A DNA stretch of 64,000 bases from positions 1-64,000 of the forward strand of contig NZ_JAJUXH010000012.1 of assembly GCF_021390245.1 (NCBI RefSeq). Reading direction: 5' to 3'. The translations under genes were made by a program, and so were the position numbers. The notes beneath the pieces are model-generated. The model was not told where the DNA came from. It made no database searches and saw only the letters and a list, made by a program, of their open reading frames with translations. Source of the DNA: Dyadobacter sp. CY323. Lineage in GTDB: Bacteria; Bacteroidota; Bacteroidia; Cytophagales; Spirosomataceae. Positions 52,630-61,519 of this stretch are shown piece by piece (the first letter of the stretch is position 1; every line of letters starts with the position of its first letter).

Positions 52630-53742
52630 TTAAGGAACGGTCACTTTTACCAGGTTATCAGCATAATCGAGCGACCAGCTCGTCGCCATTTCCACGTGGT
52701 CCGGCTTATGAAGATAAAAGCTGATCTGCAAATTCCGGTTTGATTTTAGGTCAACGGTAACAAAACCTTGTCTCGACTCCGAAAACAGCGAACCTTTCTT
52801 ACCCTTTTTCGCGTACGTACGTTTCGCGCCAGCGCCGCTCACAATCTGCAAATGCTCATTTTTGATGAATTGAAGCCCATGCTCGTGACCAGCGACAAAC
52901 ACGACGTGGCTGGTACCTTCGAAAACTTTTTCTATGGCGCCGATCAGATCCTGATACATCCGGTGCCTGATGTCCTGGTTTAACACGATCGGCCGCAGAA
53001 TCACATAGGTAAGGCCCAGCAATGGAGTTGGAAGGTATAACCATTCTTTCCAGTTCGTCAGCGGGAAAATGTAATCTTTCACACGAAATCTGCTCCCGTG
53101 CGGACCGTAGCTTTGAAACGGATGGTGCGAAGTCAGCAAAATGTACTTACCCTGATTTTTAAACTTCAATTCCTGCATGCGCGCCACTACTTCGTCTTTG
53201 GTTTTACATGCACAATCTTTGTAATCTTCCGGATTTACCGTTTTTAGAAGCCACCACTGGCTATCGTAGGCAATGATGGTCATACTGTCTCCCAATGCAA
53301 TTTCGATTGGATCCGGGCAGCCATTTGCGGGGACCATTTTCAGGTCGGGATCATTTTGTTCGTTCAGAAATTCACCAGCCCGCCTGATTTTCTTCAACCC
53401 GTTTCCATTGCTATTATTCCAGTCATGATTTCCCGGAGTGAAATACACAGGCGCCCCGGTAGCCCTCAGAGGCTCAAACTGGGATTTCAATATCTGCTCA
53501 GTCGACCGGGCATTTTCTTCACCGGGCAACCCGATGCCTCTGGGATAAATATTATCCCCCAGGAACATCACATTCGTTTTGTTCTGAATAACCAGGTTTC
53601 CTGCCATTTTTAAAGCCTGCCTTTGCTCGTCGTTCATCTCCCCCGCATCCCCAATGAAAATAACACGCTGAACAATATCTTCCTGGGCGAAGCAAACGGA
53701 TGCAAAAACTAAAAAGAATAACGGGAGCAAAAACTTTTTCAT
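52630..53742 (-). CDS. Secreted calcineurin-like metallophosphoesterase
   Basis: A 370-residue phosphoesterase with signal peptide (about 1-19). Metal motifs in order: GDAGEMNDEQ, FLGDNIYPRGIG, TPGNHDWNNSNGNG, LTSHHPFQSYGPHG and VAGHEHGLQFIKN, the full D/D/N/H/H set. The fold is that of extracellular purple-acid-phosphatase-like enzymes. It lies upstream of the DNA glycosylase by 3 bases, so the two are co-transcribed although unrelated in role. Confidence 0.87.
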   Translation of the reverse strand: MKKFLLPLFFLVFASVCFAQEDIVQRVIFIGDAGEMNDEQRQALKMAGNLVIQNKTNVMFLGDNIYPRGIGLPGEENARSTEQILKSQFEPLRATGAPVYFTPGNHDWNNSNGNGLKKIRRAGEFLNEQNDPDLKMVPANGCPDPIEIALGDSMTIIAYDSQWWLLKTVNPEDYKDCACKTKDEVVARMQELKFKNQGKYILLTSHHPFQSYGPHGSRFRVKDYIFPLTNWKEWLYLPTPLLGLTYVILRPIVLNQDIRHRMYQDLIGAIEKVFEGTSHVVFVAGHEHGLQFIKNEHLQIVSGAGAKRTYAKKGKKGSLFSESRQGFVTVDLKSNRNLQISFYLHKPDHVEMATSWSLDYADNLVKVTVP

Positions 53743-53835
53743 GAAGACTCGTTGAATGGGTGATTTGTAAAGATATTTGGTTTGAGAAATTAAGGGTTAT
53801 GTTTTATTCAAAAGTATACGAATCATGTTTCTGCA

Positions 53836-55431
53836 TTATGTTCCCTGCAACTCAATTACCTTCTCAATACCAATCTGTTCCAAAAAATAGGCGTCATGCG
53901 ACACCACCAGCAGCGTCCCTTTGTAGGCGTTAATCGCCTCCGTCAGGATTTCGATGTTCTGAATATCCAGATTGTTGGTCGGTTCATCGAGTACGATCAT
54001 GTCAGGAGCCTGGTGATGAATGGTCAGCATACAAAGCATTAGCCGCATTTTTTCGCCTCCGCTCAGCGCCTGGCAAGGTTTGTCCCAGGAAAATTTTGAA
54101 AACAAAAACCGGTTCAGTCGGATCTTGATCTCGTGCTCCTGCAACCTTCTGGAATTGAACAATTTGGCCTGCTCGTAAACAGTAAGATCGTTATTGATCA
54201 GTGAATAATCCTGATCGATGTAAATGGCCCGGAAATCTGCCGATTTAAGTGAACCGGTTTGGGGCTGCAGGTCGCCGAGCACCATCCTGATCAGAGTAGA
54301 CTTTCCTGATCCGTTAGCCCCTTTTAATGCAATCCTTTCCCCGCTTATAATCTGAAAATCAAGAGGCTTTGCCCAAAGTGGCCGGTCTTCATATCCGAAT
54401 TGTATATGCTCAGCGGTGATCAGGATCTTCCCGCGATGCAATGAGGAATGGTCGAAATCCATTTTCATTTTATCCGTATCTGGCAATTCGCTTCGCAAAT
54501 TGCTCAATTCCTGAGCGATAGAGCCCACTTTCTCGGCGTGTACACCTTTCATTCGGGATGTACTTTTCTCGGCATTGTTCCTGAATGTGTTCATTGAAAT
54601 GGTGGGAAGACCGGCTTTTTCCTGCTTTTGTTTTCCCCGCGCATCCAGTTTTTGCTGCCGCTCAATCGATTCCCGTTCCACTTCTTTTGCTTTCCGCAAA
54701 GCCTTTTCTTTGCTTTTCAGATCCTGGTTTAATGCGTCGCTCTCGGTCTTCTTTTGCTCCGAATAAAACTCAAAATTTCCCCCATAAACCGTTATTCCGC
54801 GTTTGCTCAGCTCACAGACCGTATTTGAAAGGTTCAGTAAAGTGCGGTCGTGGCTCACCACCAATACGGTGTTGGTCGTGGATTGGAGGTATTCGTATAA
54901 AATCTTTCTGGCGGGCATATCGAGGTGATTGCTCGGTTCATCGAGCAGCACGATCTCCGGCTGGTGGATCAGTATACCGGCCAGAAAAACCTTCGTTTTT
55001 TGACCGCCGCTCAGCGTTTCCATTTTTTGGAACAGATCCAGATCAGCCAATCGCCAGTGCGCGAATGCTTCCCGGCATTTTTCCTCAATGCCCCAGTCAT
55101 CGTCCAGCACAGCCATATTCGCCTCCGTAACCTGACCATTCAGAATTTCAGTTAGAGCCGCGAGCTTATCCTCGATCCGCAATGCGCGGGCGACACTGTA
55201 TCCATTAAACTGTCCGAAAAGCTGGGGGATATAATAAGGCTCCGACCCGGACCGCACAAACCCGGCCGAAGGTCGTAAATCACCGGAAATGATTTTCAGA
55301 AGCGTCGATTTGCCGCTGCCGTTGTTACCTATCAATGCAATTTTATCTTGCTTGTTGATCGTGAGATTCAGATCGGCAAACAGCACATCCCCGTTTGGAT
55401 GTACGTATGTAACATCTTGAATAAGAACCAT
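53836..55431 (-). CDS. ABC-F type ATPase
   Basis: A 531-residue ABC-F protein with two ATPase cassettes and no membrane domain. Cassette 1: Walker A LIGNNGSGKSTLLK (about 34-47), signature LSGGQKTKVFL, Walker B IVLLDEPSNHLD. Cassette 2: Walker A GANGSGKSTLIRM, signature LSGGEKMRLML, Walker B MIVLDEPTNNLDIQ. The inter-domain linker (about 225-310) is Lys-rich and coiled-coil (KSKEKALRKAKEVERESIER). ABC-F proteins act on the ribosome; some protect against antibiotics, others serve in translation. Which subfamily this is cannot be settled here. Confidence 0.92.
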   Translation of the reverse strand: MVLIQDVTYVHPNGDVLFADLNLTINKQDKIALIGNNGSGKSTLLKIISGDLRPSAGFVRSGSEPYYIPQLFGQFNGYSVARALRIEDKLAALTEILNGQVTEANMAVLDDDWGIEEKCREAFAHWRLADLDLFQKMETLSGGQKTKVFLAGILIHQPEIVLLDEPSNHLDMPARKILYEYLQSTTNTVLVVSHDRTLLNLSNTVCELSKRGITVYGGNFEFYSEQKKTESDALNQDLKSKEKALRKAKEVERESIERQQKLDARGKQKQEKAGLPTISMNTFRNNAEKSTSRMKGVHAEKVGSIAQELSNLRSELPDTDKMKMDFDHSSLHRGKILITAEHIQFGYEDRPLWAKPLDFQIISGERIALKGANGSGKSTLIRMVLGDLQPQTGSLKSADFRAIYIDQDYSLINNDLTVYEQAKLFNSRRLQEHEIKIRLNRFLFSKFSWDKPCQALSGGEKMRLMLCMLTIHHQAPDMIVLDEPTNNLDIQNIEILTEAINAYKGTLLVVSHDAYFLEQIGIEKVIELQGT

Positions 55432-55561
55432 AATTTCTTTCCATTAAGAATGAATAATAGAGCAGCTTTTACAACTGCTTTGTTTATTTTTCCGGAAGAA
55501 ACCTGATTCTTACACGTGGGATGAATTTTGATTTTGAGCTGCAAAGATAAAAAAATCAACT

Positions 55562-56401
55562 ATGATCTGTCAAGACTTTCCACCTGCCCCGCCCCTGCGC
55601 GACTTTGTCAAATGCTATCATCTCCGGCATTTCGTTGTTTCGCAGGCCGAAAAACTGCCATTCAAACCCTACGCTCCCAGACCCGAGCAAACGCTTGCAT
55701 TTTATCCGAGAGGATTTGAAAGTGTCGAATATGTAAGTTCCGGAATAATCCTTCAACGTCCTCGTTCTGTGATCATTGGGCAACCAACAGAACGAACCAA
55801 CCGCCATTTGGCAGGCAGCGAATTCATCGTATTGCTGGTCAACTTTCAGCCAGGCGCATTGTATCGTCTAACCGGGATCCCATCCCATGAGCTGAACGAT
55901 TCATTTGTTGATGCCGAAGCTGTATTTTCTTCTGCCATCAGTCAGGTGAATGCCCGTTTGAACAGTACCGGCGATTACCTCGAAATGATCGCGATCGTTG
56001 AAGCCTTTTTAATTGATTTGGTCAAAAACAACAGGCACGAAAGCCACCCTCTGGACCAGGTAACGGATCTGCTGGTCAGGCAACCCGAGAATGCCAGGGT
56101 ACTCCGCCTTGCCGAAGCCAGCTTTTTAAGCACACGCCAGTTCGAGCGCCGTTTTCGGCAGCGTACCGGAGTCAGCCCGAAGCTTTTCGCCCGCATTTCT
56201 CGTCTGAACAAATCGGTGCGGATGAAATACAACCGCCCCGATCTGGATTGGTTGACTATCGCACTTCAATGCGGATATAATGATTATCAGCATTTGGCAA
56301 AAGACTACAAAGACCTGGCAGGCGTGCTTCCCACGACCTATTTTTTGGAAGAAACCAAAGCTCCGGAAACGCAATTCGGAATGCGCGATTCTTCGCTGTA
56401 A
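55562..56401 (+). CDS. AraC-family transcriptional regulator
   Basis: A 279-residue regulator. The N-terminal half (about 1-150) is a DUF6597-like sensory domain (PPAPPLRDFVKCYHLRHFVV). The C-terminal AraC HTH (about 170-265) has LAEASFLSTRQFERRFRQRT and WLTIALQCGYNDYQHLAKDY. It is directly upstream of the HSL-type esterase gene, separated by a 14-bp inverted repeat, and may regulate it. Its ligand is unknown. Confidence 0.88.
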   Translation: MICQDFPPAPPLRDFVKCYHLRHFVVSQAEKLPFKPYAPRPEQTLAFYPRGFESVEYVSSGIILQRPRSVIIGQPTERTNRHLAGSEFIVLLVNFQPGALYRLTGIPSHELNDSFVDAEAVFSSAISQVNARLNSTGDYLEMIAIVEAFLIDLVKNNRHESHPLDQVTDLLVRQPENARVLRLAEASFLSTRQFERRFRQRTGVSPKLFARISRLNKSVRMKYNRPDLDWLTIALQCGYNDYQHLAKDYKDLAGVLPTTYFLEETKAPETQFGMRDSSL

Positions 56402-56440
56402 TGCAGAATGTCGTGTTTATACCAGTGATCACATCGGCCG

Positions 56441-56475
56441 TTATTTCAATTTTGTTCAGACCAAAATTGAAATAA
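56441..56475. promoter_or_regulatory. Perfect 14-bp inverted repeat before an esterase gene
   Basis: Arms TTATTTCAATTTTG (56441-56454) and CAAAATTGAAATAA (56462-56475) are exact reverse complements around a 7-base loop. The second arm ends one base before the ATG at 56477. It could be an operator, for example for the AraC regulator encoded just upstream, or an mRNA hairpin masking the start. It lacks a GC-rich stem and T tract, so it is not a standard terminator. Confidence 0.6.
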
Positions 56476-56476
56476 A

Positions 56477-57457
56477 ATGAAACGGACACTTACAGCTATT
56501 CTGATTCTGATCGCGCTTTGGCCGGTTGTCGCGCAAACTTGTGAAACGGGTATACTTGATGCACGCGTCGCCGAAAGCCTCAAAACATTTCTCTCCGACC
56601 TTCCCGCCGCCCCGACGGTTTCTGTAGAAGCGATTAAAGAACGGAAAATCACGCCGCCTGCGTTTCCGGCTACAGACGTAAAAAAGCTCAGAGTTTCTTC
56701 TGACAGTGTTTCAATTCAGATCTATAACCCCGGCCACCAAACCGGATTGCCCATTATCATCAGTTTTCACCCGGGCGGATTCATAACGCCGATGCTCTCG
56801 TTTATGGAATACGAATGCTGGCGCCAGGCTAAGGTTTACAATGCACTTGTAATTGCGGTCGATTATAGAATCGCGCCGGAACACCCGTTCCCAGCGGCGG
56901 TGAATGACGCTTTTAATGCCTTCAAATGGGCCAGCGAACATGGCCACGAATACGGCGGCGATACCAGCCGGATCATCGTGCTGGGGCTCAGTGCCGGCGG
57001 TAACCTTGCAGCCGTAGTCTGCCAGAAGGCCAAAGACGCGGGATTAGTCGGCAAAATCAAACTGCAGATCCTGAACTGCCCATCGACCGATAATCCGCGC
57101 AACGCAGACCAATATCCGTCTTACCAGCGATATGCGTCCGGATACTTTTTAACAAAAAAGTTTTGTCAGTATTACATGCAGCTTTATGCTCCAGACGTCG
57201 ACATCCGGAACCCTGATGTGGCGCCGATACAGCGGGAGGATCTCCATGGACTGCCGCCGGCGGTGATCATTACTGCGGAGTTCGACCCGCTCCGGGACGA
57301 AGGTTTTGCGTATTCCAACCGTTTACAAAAAGCAGGGGTAACGGTTCATTACAGGTGTTTTCCGGGTCAAATCCATAACCTGCTAGGTCTGCTTCCGGAG
57401 GCTGATGAGCTCCAACAAGCCGACAATATTGTGATCGGAGCAATGAAAAAGATTTGA
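56477..57457 (+). CDS. HSL-family alpha/beta hydrolase (secreted esterase)
   Basis: A 326-residue esterase of the hormone-sensitive-lipase family. Signal peptide about 1-20. The oxyanion motif is HPGGF (usual HGGGF). The nucleophile is Ser in GLSAGGNLAA, with Asp in TAEFDPLRDEGFAY and His in FPGQIHNLLGLLP. It would hydrolyse short acyl esters. The start abuts an inverted repeat. A 275-base gap to the next gene holds no gene that I can support. Confidence 0.87.
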   Translation: MKRTLTAILILIALWPVVAQTCETGILDARVAESLKTFLSDLPAAPTVSVEAIKERKITPPAFPATDVKKLRVSSDSVSIQIYNPGHQTGLPIIISFHPGGFITPMLSFMEYECWRQAKVYNALVIAVDYRIAPEHPFPAAVNDAFNAFKWASEHGHEYGGDTSRIIVLGLSAGGNLAAVVCQKAKDAGLVGKIKLQILNCPSTDNPRNADQYPSYQRYASGYFLTKKFCQYYMQLYAPDVDIRNPDVAPIQREDLHGLPPAVIITAEFDPLRDEGFAYSNRLQKAGVTVHYRCFPGQIHNLLGLLPEADELQQADNIVIGAMKKI

Positions 57458-57732
57458 TAAATCATTTAACCATACGCCATTTCCGGCTTTCCGAAGTTTC
57501 GCGTTTGCAACCCATCACGAAAAATGCCACTATCAGGATAACAATGAAGACATTTGAATTCAGTAAAAAATGTGGATAGATTTGGTTTAGGGGCGACATA
57601 AAGGCTCAGGGGATTTGGAATGCACAATTTAATGCTTTTATGGGTGAGACCGTGCAAGTAAACAGGTAGCATTAAATGCCTTTTTATTTATAATATTCCA
57701 CAATCCAACCGGCCACCTTTTCGCTTATCCTC

Positions 57733-59037
57733 ATGACCACTTCCAGGAGAAAATTCATTAGCTCGGCTTCGGCGATTGTTGCAGGTGCGAGCCTTTCGTC
57801 GGCTTTACCAAATCCTTTATCTGCATTTCCAAAGCTCTTTTCACCTGCTGACAAAATACGCGTAGCCGGTATCGGGATCAACGGAATGGGCTGGGCCGAC
57901 CTGAATGCCGTTCTCAAAAATCCGGGTGTGGAATGCGTGGCCTTATGCGATGCGGACAAGAATGTGCTCGACAAACGCGCGGCAGAACTGGCAGCAAAAG
58001 GTACCAAAGTAAAAACTTATGGTGATTACCGTAAGCTACTGGAAGACAAAGACATTGATGCGGTAGTAATCGGCTCTCCCGATCACTGGCATTGCCTGAT
58101 GATGGTCGAGGCATGCCAGGCTGGGAAGGATGTATATGTGGAAAAACCGATCGGAAACTCCATTGCCGAATGCCGCGCGATGGTCGCTGCACAGGAGAAA
58201 TACAACCGTGTGGTGCAGGTAGGTCAATGGCAGCGCAGCCAGAAACATTTCCGGGACGCAGTCGAATTTGTGCATTCGGGGAAGCTTGGGAAGATTGGTA
58301 TGGTCAAGGTTTGGGGGTATTTCAATTACGGCACGCCGCTCACCAACCTGCCCGACACTGCTGCGCCTGCTGGCGTCGACTATGGAATGTGGCTCGGCCC
58401 AGCGCCAAAACGACCGTTTAATGCAAACCGTTTTCACGGTAAGTTCCGCTGGTATTGGGACTATGCCGGTGGTATCATGACCGACTGGGGCGTGCATTTG
58501 CTCGATTATGCATTACTCGGCATGAAGGCAGGCGCACCAAAAAGTGTGATGGCAACCGGAACGCAGGCATTTAATTTTGGCGTCGACGCGCCGGATACCA
58601 TGACCACTGTTTTTGATTTTGGCAATTACAATATTCAGTGGGAACACGTGATCGGGTACGGTGCGGGAGTATATGGACGTGAACACGGCATTGCATTTCT
58701 GGGCGAAAACGGAACGCTCCTGCTCGACCGGAAAAGCTGGGAAGTAGTGCCACAAGGCAAGAAAATGGAGGCTGTCGCGGTGCAAAACGCATCCGATAAT
58801 GGTCTGGACCTGCATGCTAAAAACTTCATTGAAGTAATCCGTTCGAGAAAACTGGAAGATCTGAATGCGCCGATCCAGGCAGGTGCAACAGTGGCTATAT
58901 TGTCTCAAATGGGCAACATCGCTTACCGTACCGGGAAAAAGATCAACTGGAATCCCGAAAAAGGAAAATTCGACGACGCTGGCGCAAACAAACTGATCGA
59001 AAAAGAATACCACAACGGTTACAAAATGCCGACCTGA
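57733..59037 (+). CDS. Gfo/Idh/MocA-family oxidoreductase, Tat-exported
   Basis: A 434-residue NAD(P)-dependent oxidoreductase. The N-terminus TTSRRKFISSASAIVAGASL is a twin-arginine signal. The Rossmann fold begins IRVAGIGINGMGWADLNAVL, and the EKP motif is VYVEKPIGNSIAECRAMV. The C-terminal domain has the alpha/beta fold typical of the family (FRWYWDYAGGIMTDWGVHLL with substrate-site His/Asp). Such proteins act on sugars or sugar derivatives. Substrate unknown. Confidence 0.9.
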   Translation: MTTSRRKFISSASAIVAGASLSSALPNPLSAFPKLFSPADKIRVAGIGINGMGWADLNAVLKNPGVECVALCDADKNVLDKRAAELAAKGTKVKTYGDYRKLLEDKDIDAVVIGSPDHWHCLMMVEACQAGKDVYVEKPIGNSIAECRAMVAAQEKYNRVVQVGQWQRSQKHFRDAVEFVHSGKLGKIGMVKVWGYFNYGTPLTNLPDTAAPAGVDYGMWLGPAPKRPFNANRFHGKFRWYWDYAGGIMTDWGVHLLDYALLGMKAGAPKSVMATGTQAFNFGVDAPDTMTTVFDFGNYNIQWEHVIGYGAGVYGREHGIAFLGENGTLLLDRKSWEVVPQGKKMEAVAVQNASDNGLDLHAKNFIEVIRSRKLEDLNAPIQAGATVAILSQMGNIAYRTGKKINWNPEKGKFDDAGANKLIEKEYHNGYKMPT

Positions 59038-59055
59038 TGATTTTAAAAAAGAAGG

Positions 59056-59082
59056 CTTGCCAGGTTTTATAAACCTGGCAAG
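59056..59082. terminator. Terminator hairpin between convergent genes
   Basis: A perfect 12-bp stem (59056-59067 with 59071-59082) with a 3-base loop lies between the convergent oxidoreductase and TIM-barrel genes. On the minus strand it is followed by a T run (the complement of 59041-59050, ttttaaaaaa), so it best terminates the minus-strand operon. It may also act on the plus strand, though there it lacks a T run. Confidence 0.7.
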
Positions 59083-59086
59083 TCTC

Positions 59087-59138
59087 TCACATCTCACATC
59101 TCACACCTCACATCTCACATCTCACATATCACATATCA
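59087..59138. repeat. Heptanucleotide array (TCACATC/TCACATA) ending on a stop codon
   Basis: Seven contiguous units: tcacatc twice, tcacacc, tcacatc twice, tcacata twice (59087-59135). TCA at 59136-59138, in phase as the next unit, is the TGA stop of the minus-strand TIM-barrel gene. On the sense strand each unit ends in TGA, so the gene stop is the first of eight regularly spaced TGA triplets. Same structure as 28794-28824. Confidence 0.88.
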
Positions 59139-59996
59139 CCGCAAAGTCAACGCCTTAAAATCCCTCGTCAGATTGGTGAGCGACTCTTCTACTCCCATTC
59201 TTTCCAGCGACGATGCCCCTACAAAACCGTGCACATTTGTTTTTTCAAGTATAACCCGCACATCCTCAGGTGTATTTACCGGGCCTCCGTGAGCAAGGAA
59301 GAAAATGTCGGGGTTCACTTCTTTGCCCGCATCCATAATTTTCTGTGTCGTTTCAACGGCGTGATCCATGGTTACCGAGGCATTAACAACTCCTATTGAA
59401 CCGCCCACCGTAGTTCCCACGTGCGCAATGATCGCATCGGCGCCTGCTTCCGCCATTTGCCTCGCTTCGTCGGGTGTTGCCACGTAAACGATGGAGAAAA
59501 GATCCATTTTACTTGCCAGCCGGATCATTTCCACTTCTTTTGCAAAACCCATCCCAGTTTCTTCCAGTACCTGCCTGAAATGTCCGTCGACAATGGAATG
59601 CGTCGGGAAATTATTCACTCCGGAAAAACCCATTTCTTTTACTTTCAGCAAATGGTGCCACATTCTGCGACGCGGGTCCGAACCATGAACCCCACAGATG
59701 ACGGGTACCTCTTCCACCACCGGCAACACTTCAAACTCCCCGATCTCCATTGCCACCGCATTGGCATCCCCATACGCCATCAGTCCCGCCGTGGATCCAT
59801 GCCCCGCCATTCTGAACCTGCCGGAGTTGTAAATGATGATCAGATCGGCACCGCCTTTCTCGATGAATTTGGCACTGATCCCGGTACCGGCACCGGCTGC
59901 GATAATGGCCTTTTTCTGGTCAACAGTTGCACGAAGACGCGCGCGCACTTCCTCTTTCGTATAAGGATTTCCCTTACCTGTCCACGGATTTGGCAT
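59136..59996 (-). CDS. TIM-barrel, phosphoenolpyruvate-hydrolase family protein
   Basis: A 286-residue TIM-barrel protein of the PEP-hydrolase-like family. Segments: EEVRARLRATVDQKKAIIAA, GAGTGISAKFIEKGGADLI, FPTHSIVDGHFRQVLEETGM and GADAIIAHVGTTVGGSIG. It is partnered with a Tm-1-like ATP-binding protein encoded 4 bases upstream; in fungi and plants the two are fused. No reaction is established. Its stop codon belongs to a heptamer array. Confidence 0.87.
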   Translation of the reverse strand: MPNPWTGKGNPYTKEEVRARLRATVDQKKAIIAAGAGTGISAKFIEKGGADLIIIYNSGRFRMAGHGSTAGLMAYGDANAVAMEIGEFEVLPVVEEVPVICGVHGSDPRRRMWHHLLKVKEMGFSGVNNFPTHSIVDGHFRQVLEETGMGFAKEVEMIRLASKMDLFSIVYVATPDEARQMAEAGADAIIAHVGTTVGGSIGVVNASVTMDHAVETTQKIMDAGKEVNPDIFFLAHGGPVNTPEDVRVILEKTNVHGFVGASSLERMGVEESLTNLTRDFKALTLR

Positions 59997-60000
59997 TGTT

Positions 60001-61242
60001 TTAAGATTTATGAGTATTGATAATCAATTCAAGTAACTTATTCACCAGTAAATCTGCAAAAGCCGCATCGTTGATGTGCATTTCACATTCCATAACCGTC
60101 ACATGTTCGCCTGCATGTTTTTTTATTGATTCAAAAAGAGCATCATCGCTTTCCGGGTCATAAAATATACTTCCGACCTGATCCACCTGCGAAATGCCAT
60201 TTTTGGGCAAAATAATGGAAACCGGGCCGCCGGATGCATTTACTTTTTCGGCCAGCTCCTTTCCAAGGATTTCATTTTCTACGGCATTGGTCCGCATTAA
60301 TGTCACATCCGGCGCCCAGCTGTATAATTTTCTGTTTTTATAATGCTGCGGAACAGTATCGAGATGCCCGAAATTCACCATATCCAGGCAACCGGGAACG
60401 ATAACCTGTGGAATACCTTTTTCCGAGGCGGCGGTAAGCCTGTCCGGCCCCGCGCTGCAAATGCCATCACAAAGATGATCCGCGAGTTCCGTGGTCGTAA
60501 TGTCCAGTACCGCTTCAAAACAGCCTTCTGAAATGAGGGCTTCCATGGCTTTTCCACCGACGCCGTTCGCATGAAATGCGAGTACTTCATACCCGCGTTT
60601 TTTCAACAATTCCGTGCATTGGTCGACGCAGGGAGTGGTGTTCCCAAACATACTGATCGCGATATTTCCCCGTGGCGACAATCCGGAAAGTGCTGCGGAA
60701 CCCGCCATCGCGCCGATAGCACCGGCAGCCTGTTTGATCAAAACCTTCAAAATACTGTTCAATCCCGCCACATCCACGACCGAGGGCATCAAAGTAATGT
60801 CTTTGTGGCCAATCTGCCTCGTCAGATCTTTGGTAGCAAGTGTAGAAAGACAAAGTTTTGGAATGCCGAGCGGGATTTCCTGCATGGCAGACAATGCGAT
60901 GTAGGTCCCGCCGCCGCCGCCCATCCCGATCGCTCCTTTGACAAGACCATCGTTCACCAGCTTTCCCACGATTTTCGCCGCGCCGACGCCCATCACATCC
61001 ATCGCATGTCCACGGTCCCTTTTCTCTCTCAGATCTGTAATGCGGTATCCGACTTCCTGCGCCACCTGGTCAGATTCGAAATCCACCGGAAAATCTTCTG
61101 TGGTGCCTAAAACGCCGGTATTAATAGTGATTACCTCTTCCCCCAGTGCCAAAATACAGCTTCGGAGGTAAGCAAATGCTTCACTTTTGGTATCAAAACA
61201 ACCCATAACCAGGATGGATTTCTTATCGGGACCGTAACTCAT
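60001..61242 (-). CDS. Tm-1-like ATP-binding protein (UPF0261)
   Basis: About 413 residues from the ATG at 61242 (MSYGPDKKSILVMGCFDTKS). The frame reaches 61311, but the upstream part looks like leader. Family motifs: VGYRITDLREKRDRGHAMDV, GAIGMGGGGGTYIALSAM and VLAFHANGVGGKAMEALISE. It is the prokaryotic relative of the N-terminal part of tomato Tm-1 and fungal proteins, where an ATP-binding fold is joined to the TIM barrel. The role is not known. First in a two-gene operon. Confidence 0.87.
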   Translation of the reverse strand: MSYGPDKKSILVMGCFDTKSEAFAYLRSCILALGEEVITINTGVLGTTEDFPVDFESDQVAQEVGYRITDLREKRDRGHAMDVMGVGAAKIVGKLVNDGLVKGAIGMGGGGGTYIALSAMQEIPLGIPKLCLSTLATKDLTRQIGHKDITLMPSVVDVAGLNSILKVLIKQAAGAIGAMAGSAALSGLSPRGNIAISMFGNTTPCVDQCTELLKKRGYEVLAFHANGVGGKAMEALISEGCFEAVLDITTTELADHLCDGICSAGPDRLTAASEKGIPQVIVPGCLDMVNFGHLDTVPQHYKNRKLYSWAPDVTLMRTNAVENEILGKELAEKVNASGGPVSIILPKNGISQVDQVGSIFYDPESDDALFESIKKHAGEHVTVMECEMHINDAAFADLLVNKLLELIINTHKS

Positions 61243-61519
61243 TTTCCGACCGCTTTGATCCTGTACAAAACACCAGTTGATTTTTCGAGATATGCCGCAT
61301 CGGAGAACCATTCGTTTTGCATATCACTCATTAAAAGAGCTTTACCGGTCATGATGAAGTTGAGTTTTTTCAGCGACTATATCCGGTTGTGAAGATCGCT
61401 TTTTTTCTTTAACCTGCTGCAACCTGATCCGTATAAGTAACTAATCCAGAGACCTGATGGGTATCCGGATCGGGTTGTAGGCTTTTGCATTTGATTGATT
61501 CAGTTAACTAAATAATCAC

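Noticed and set aside
57466-57672. Minus-strand 68-codon frame in the gap after the HSL esterase
   Set aside because: No motif, no promoter and composition like the surrounding AT-rich spacer.
59087-59138. Tandem repeat considered as a CRISPR array
   Set aside because: Units are 7 bases with no spacers and no cas genes are present.
61416-61475. Imperfect inverted repeat (gatccgtata ... tatccggatc) between divergent operons
   Set aside because: One mismatch and a spacer of over 20 bases; too weak to call an operator or terminator.
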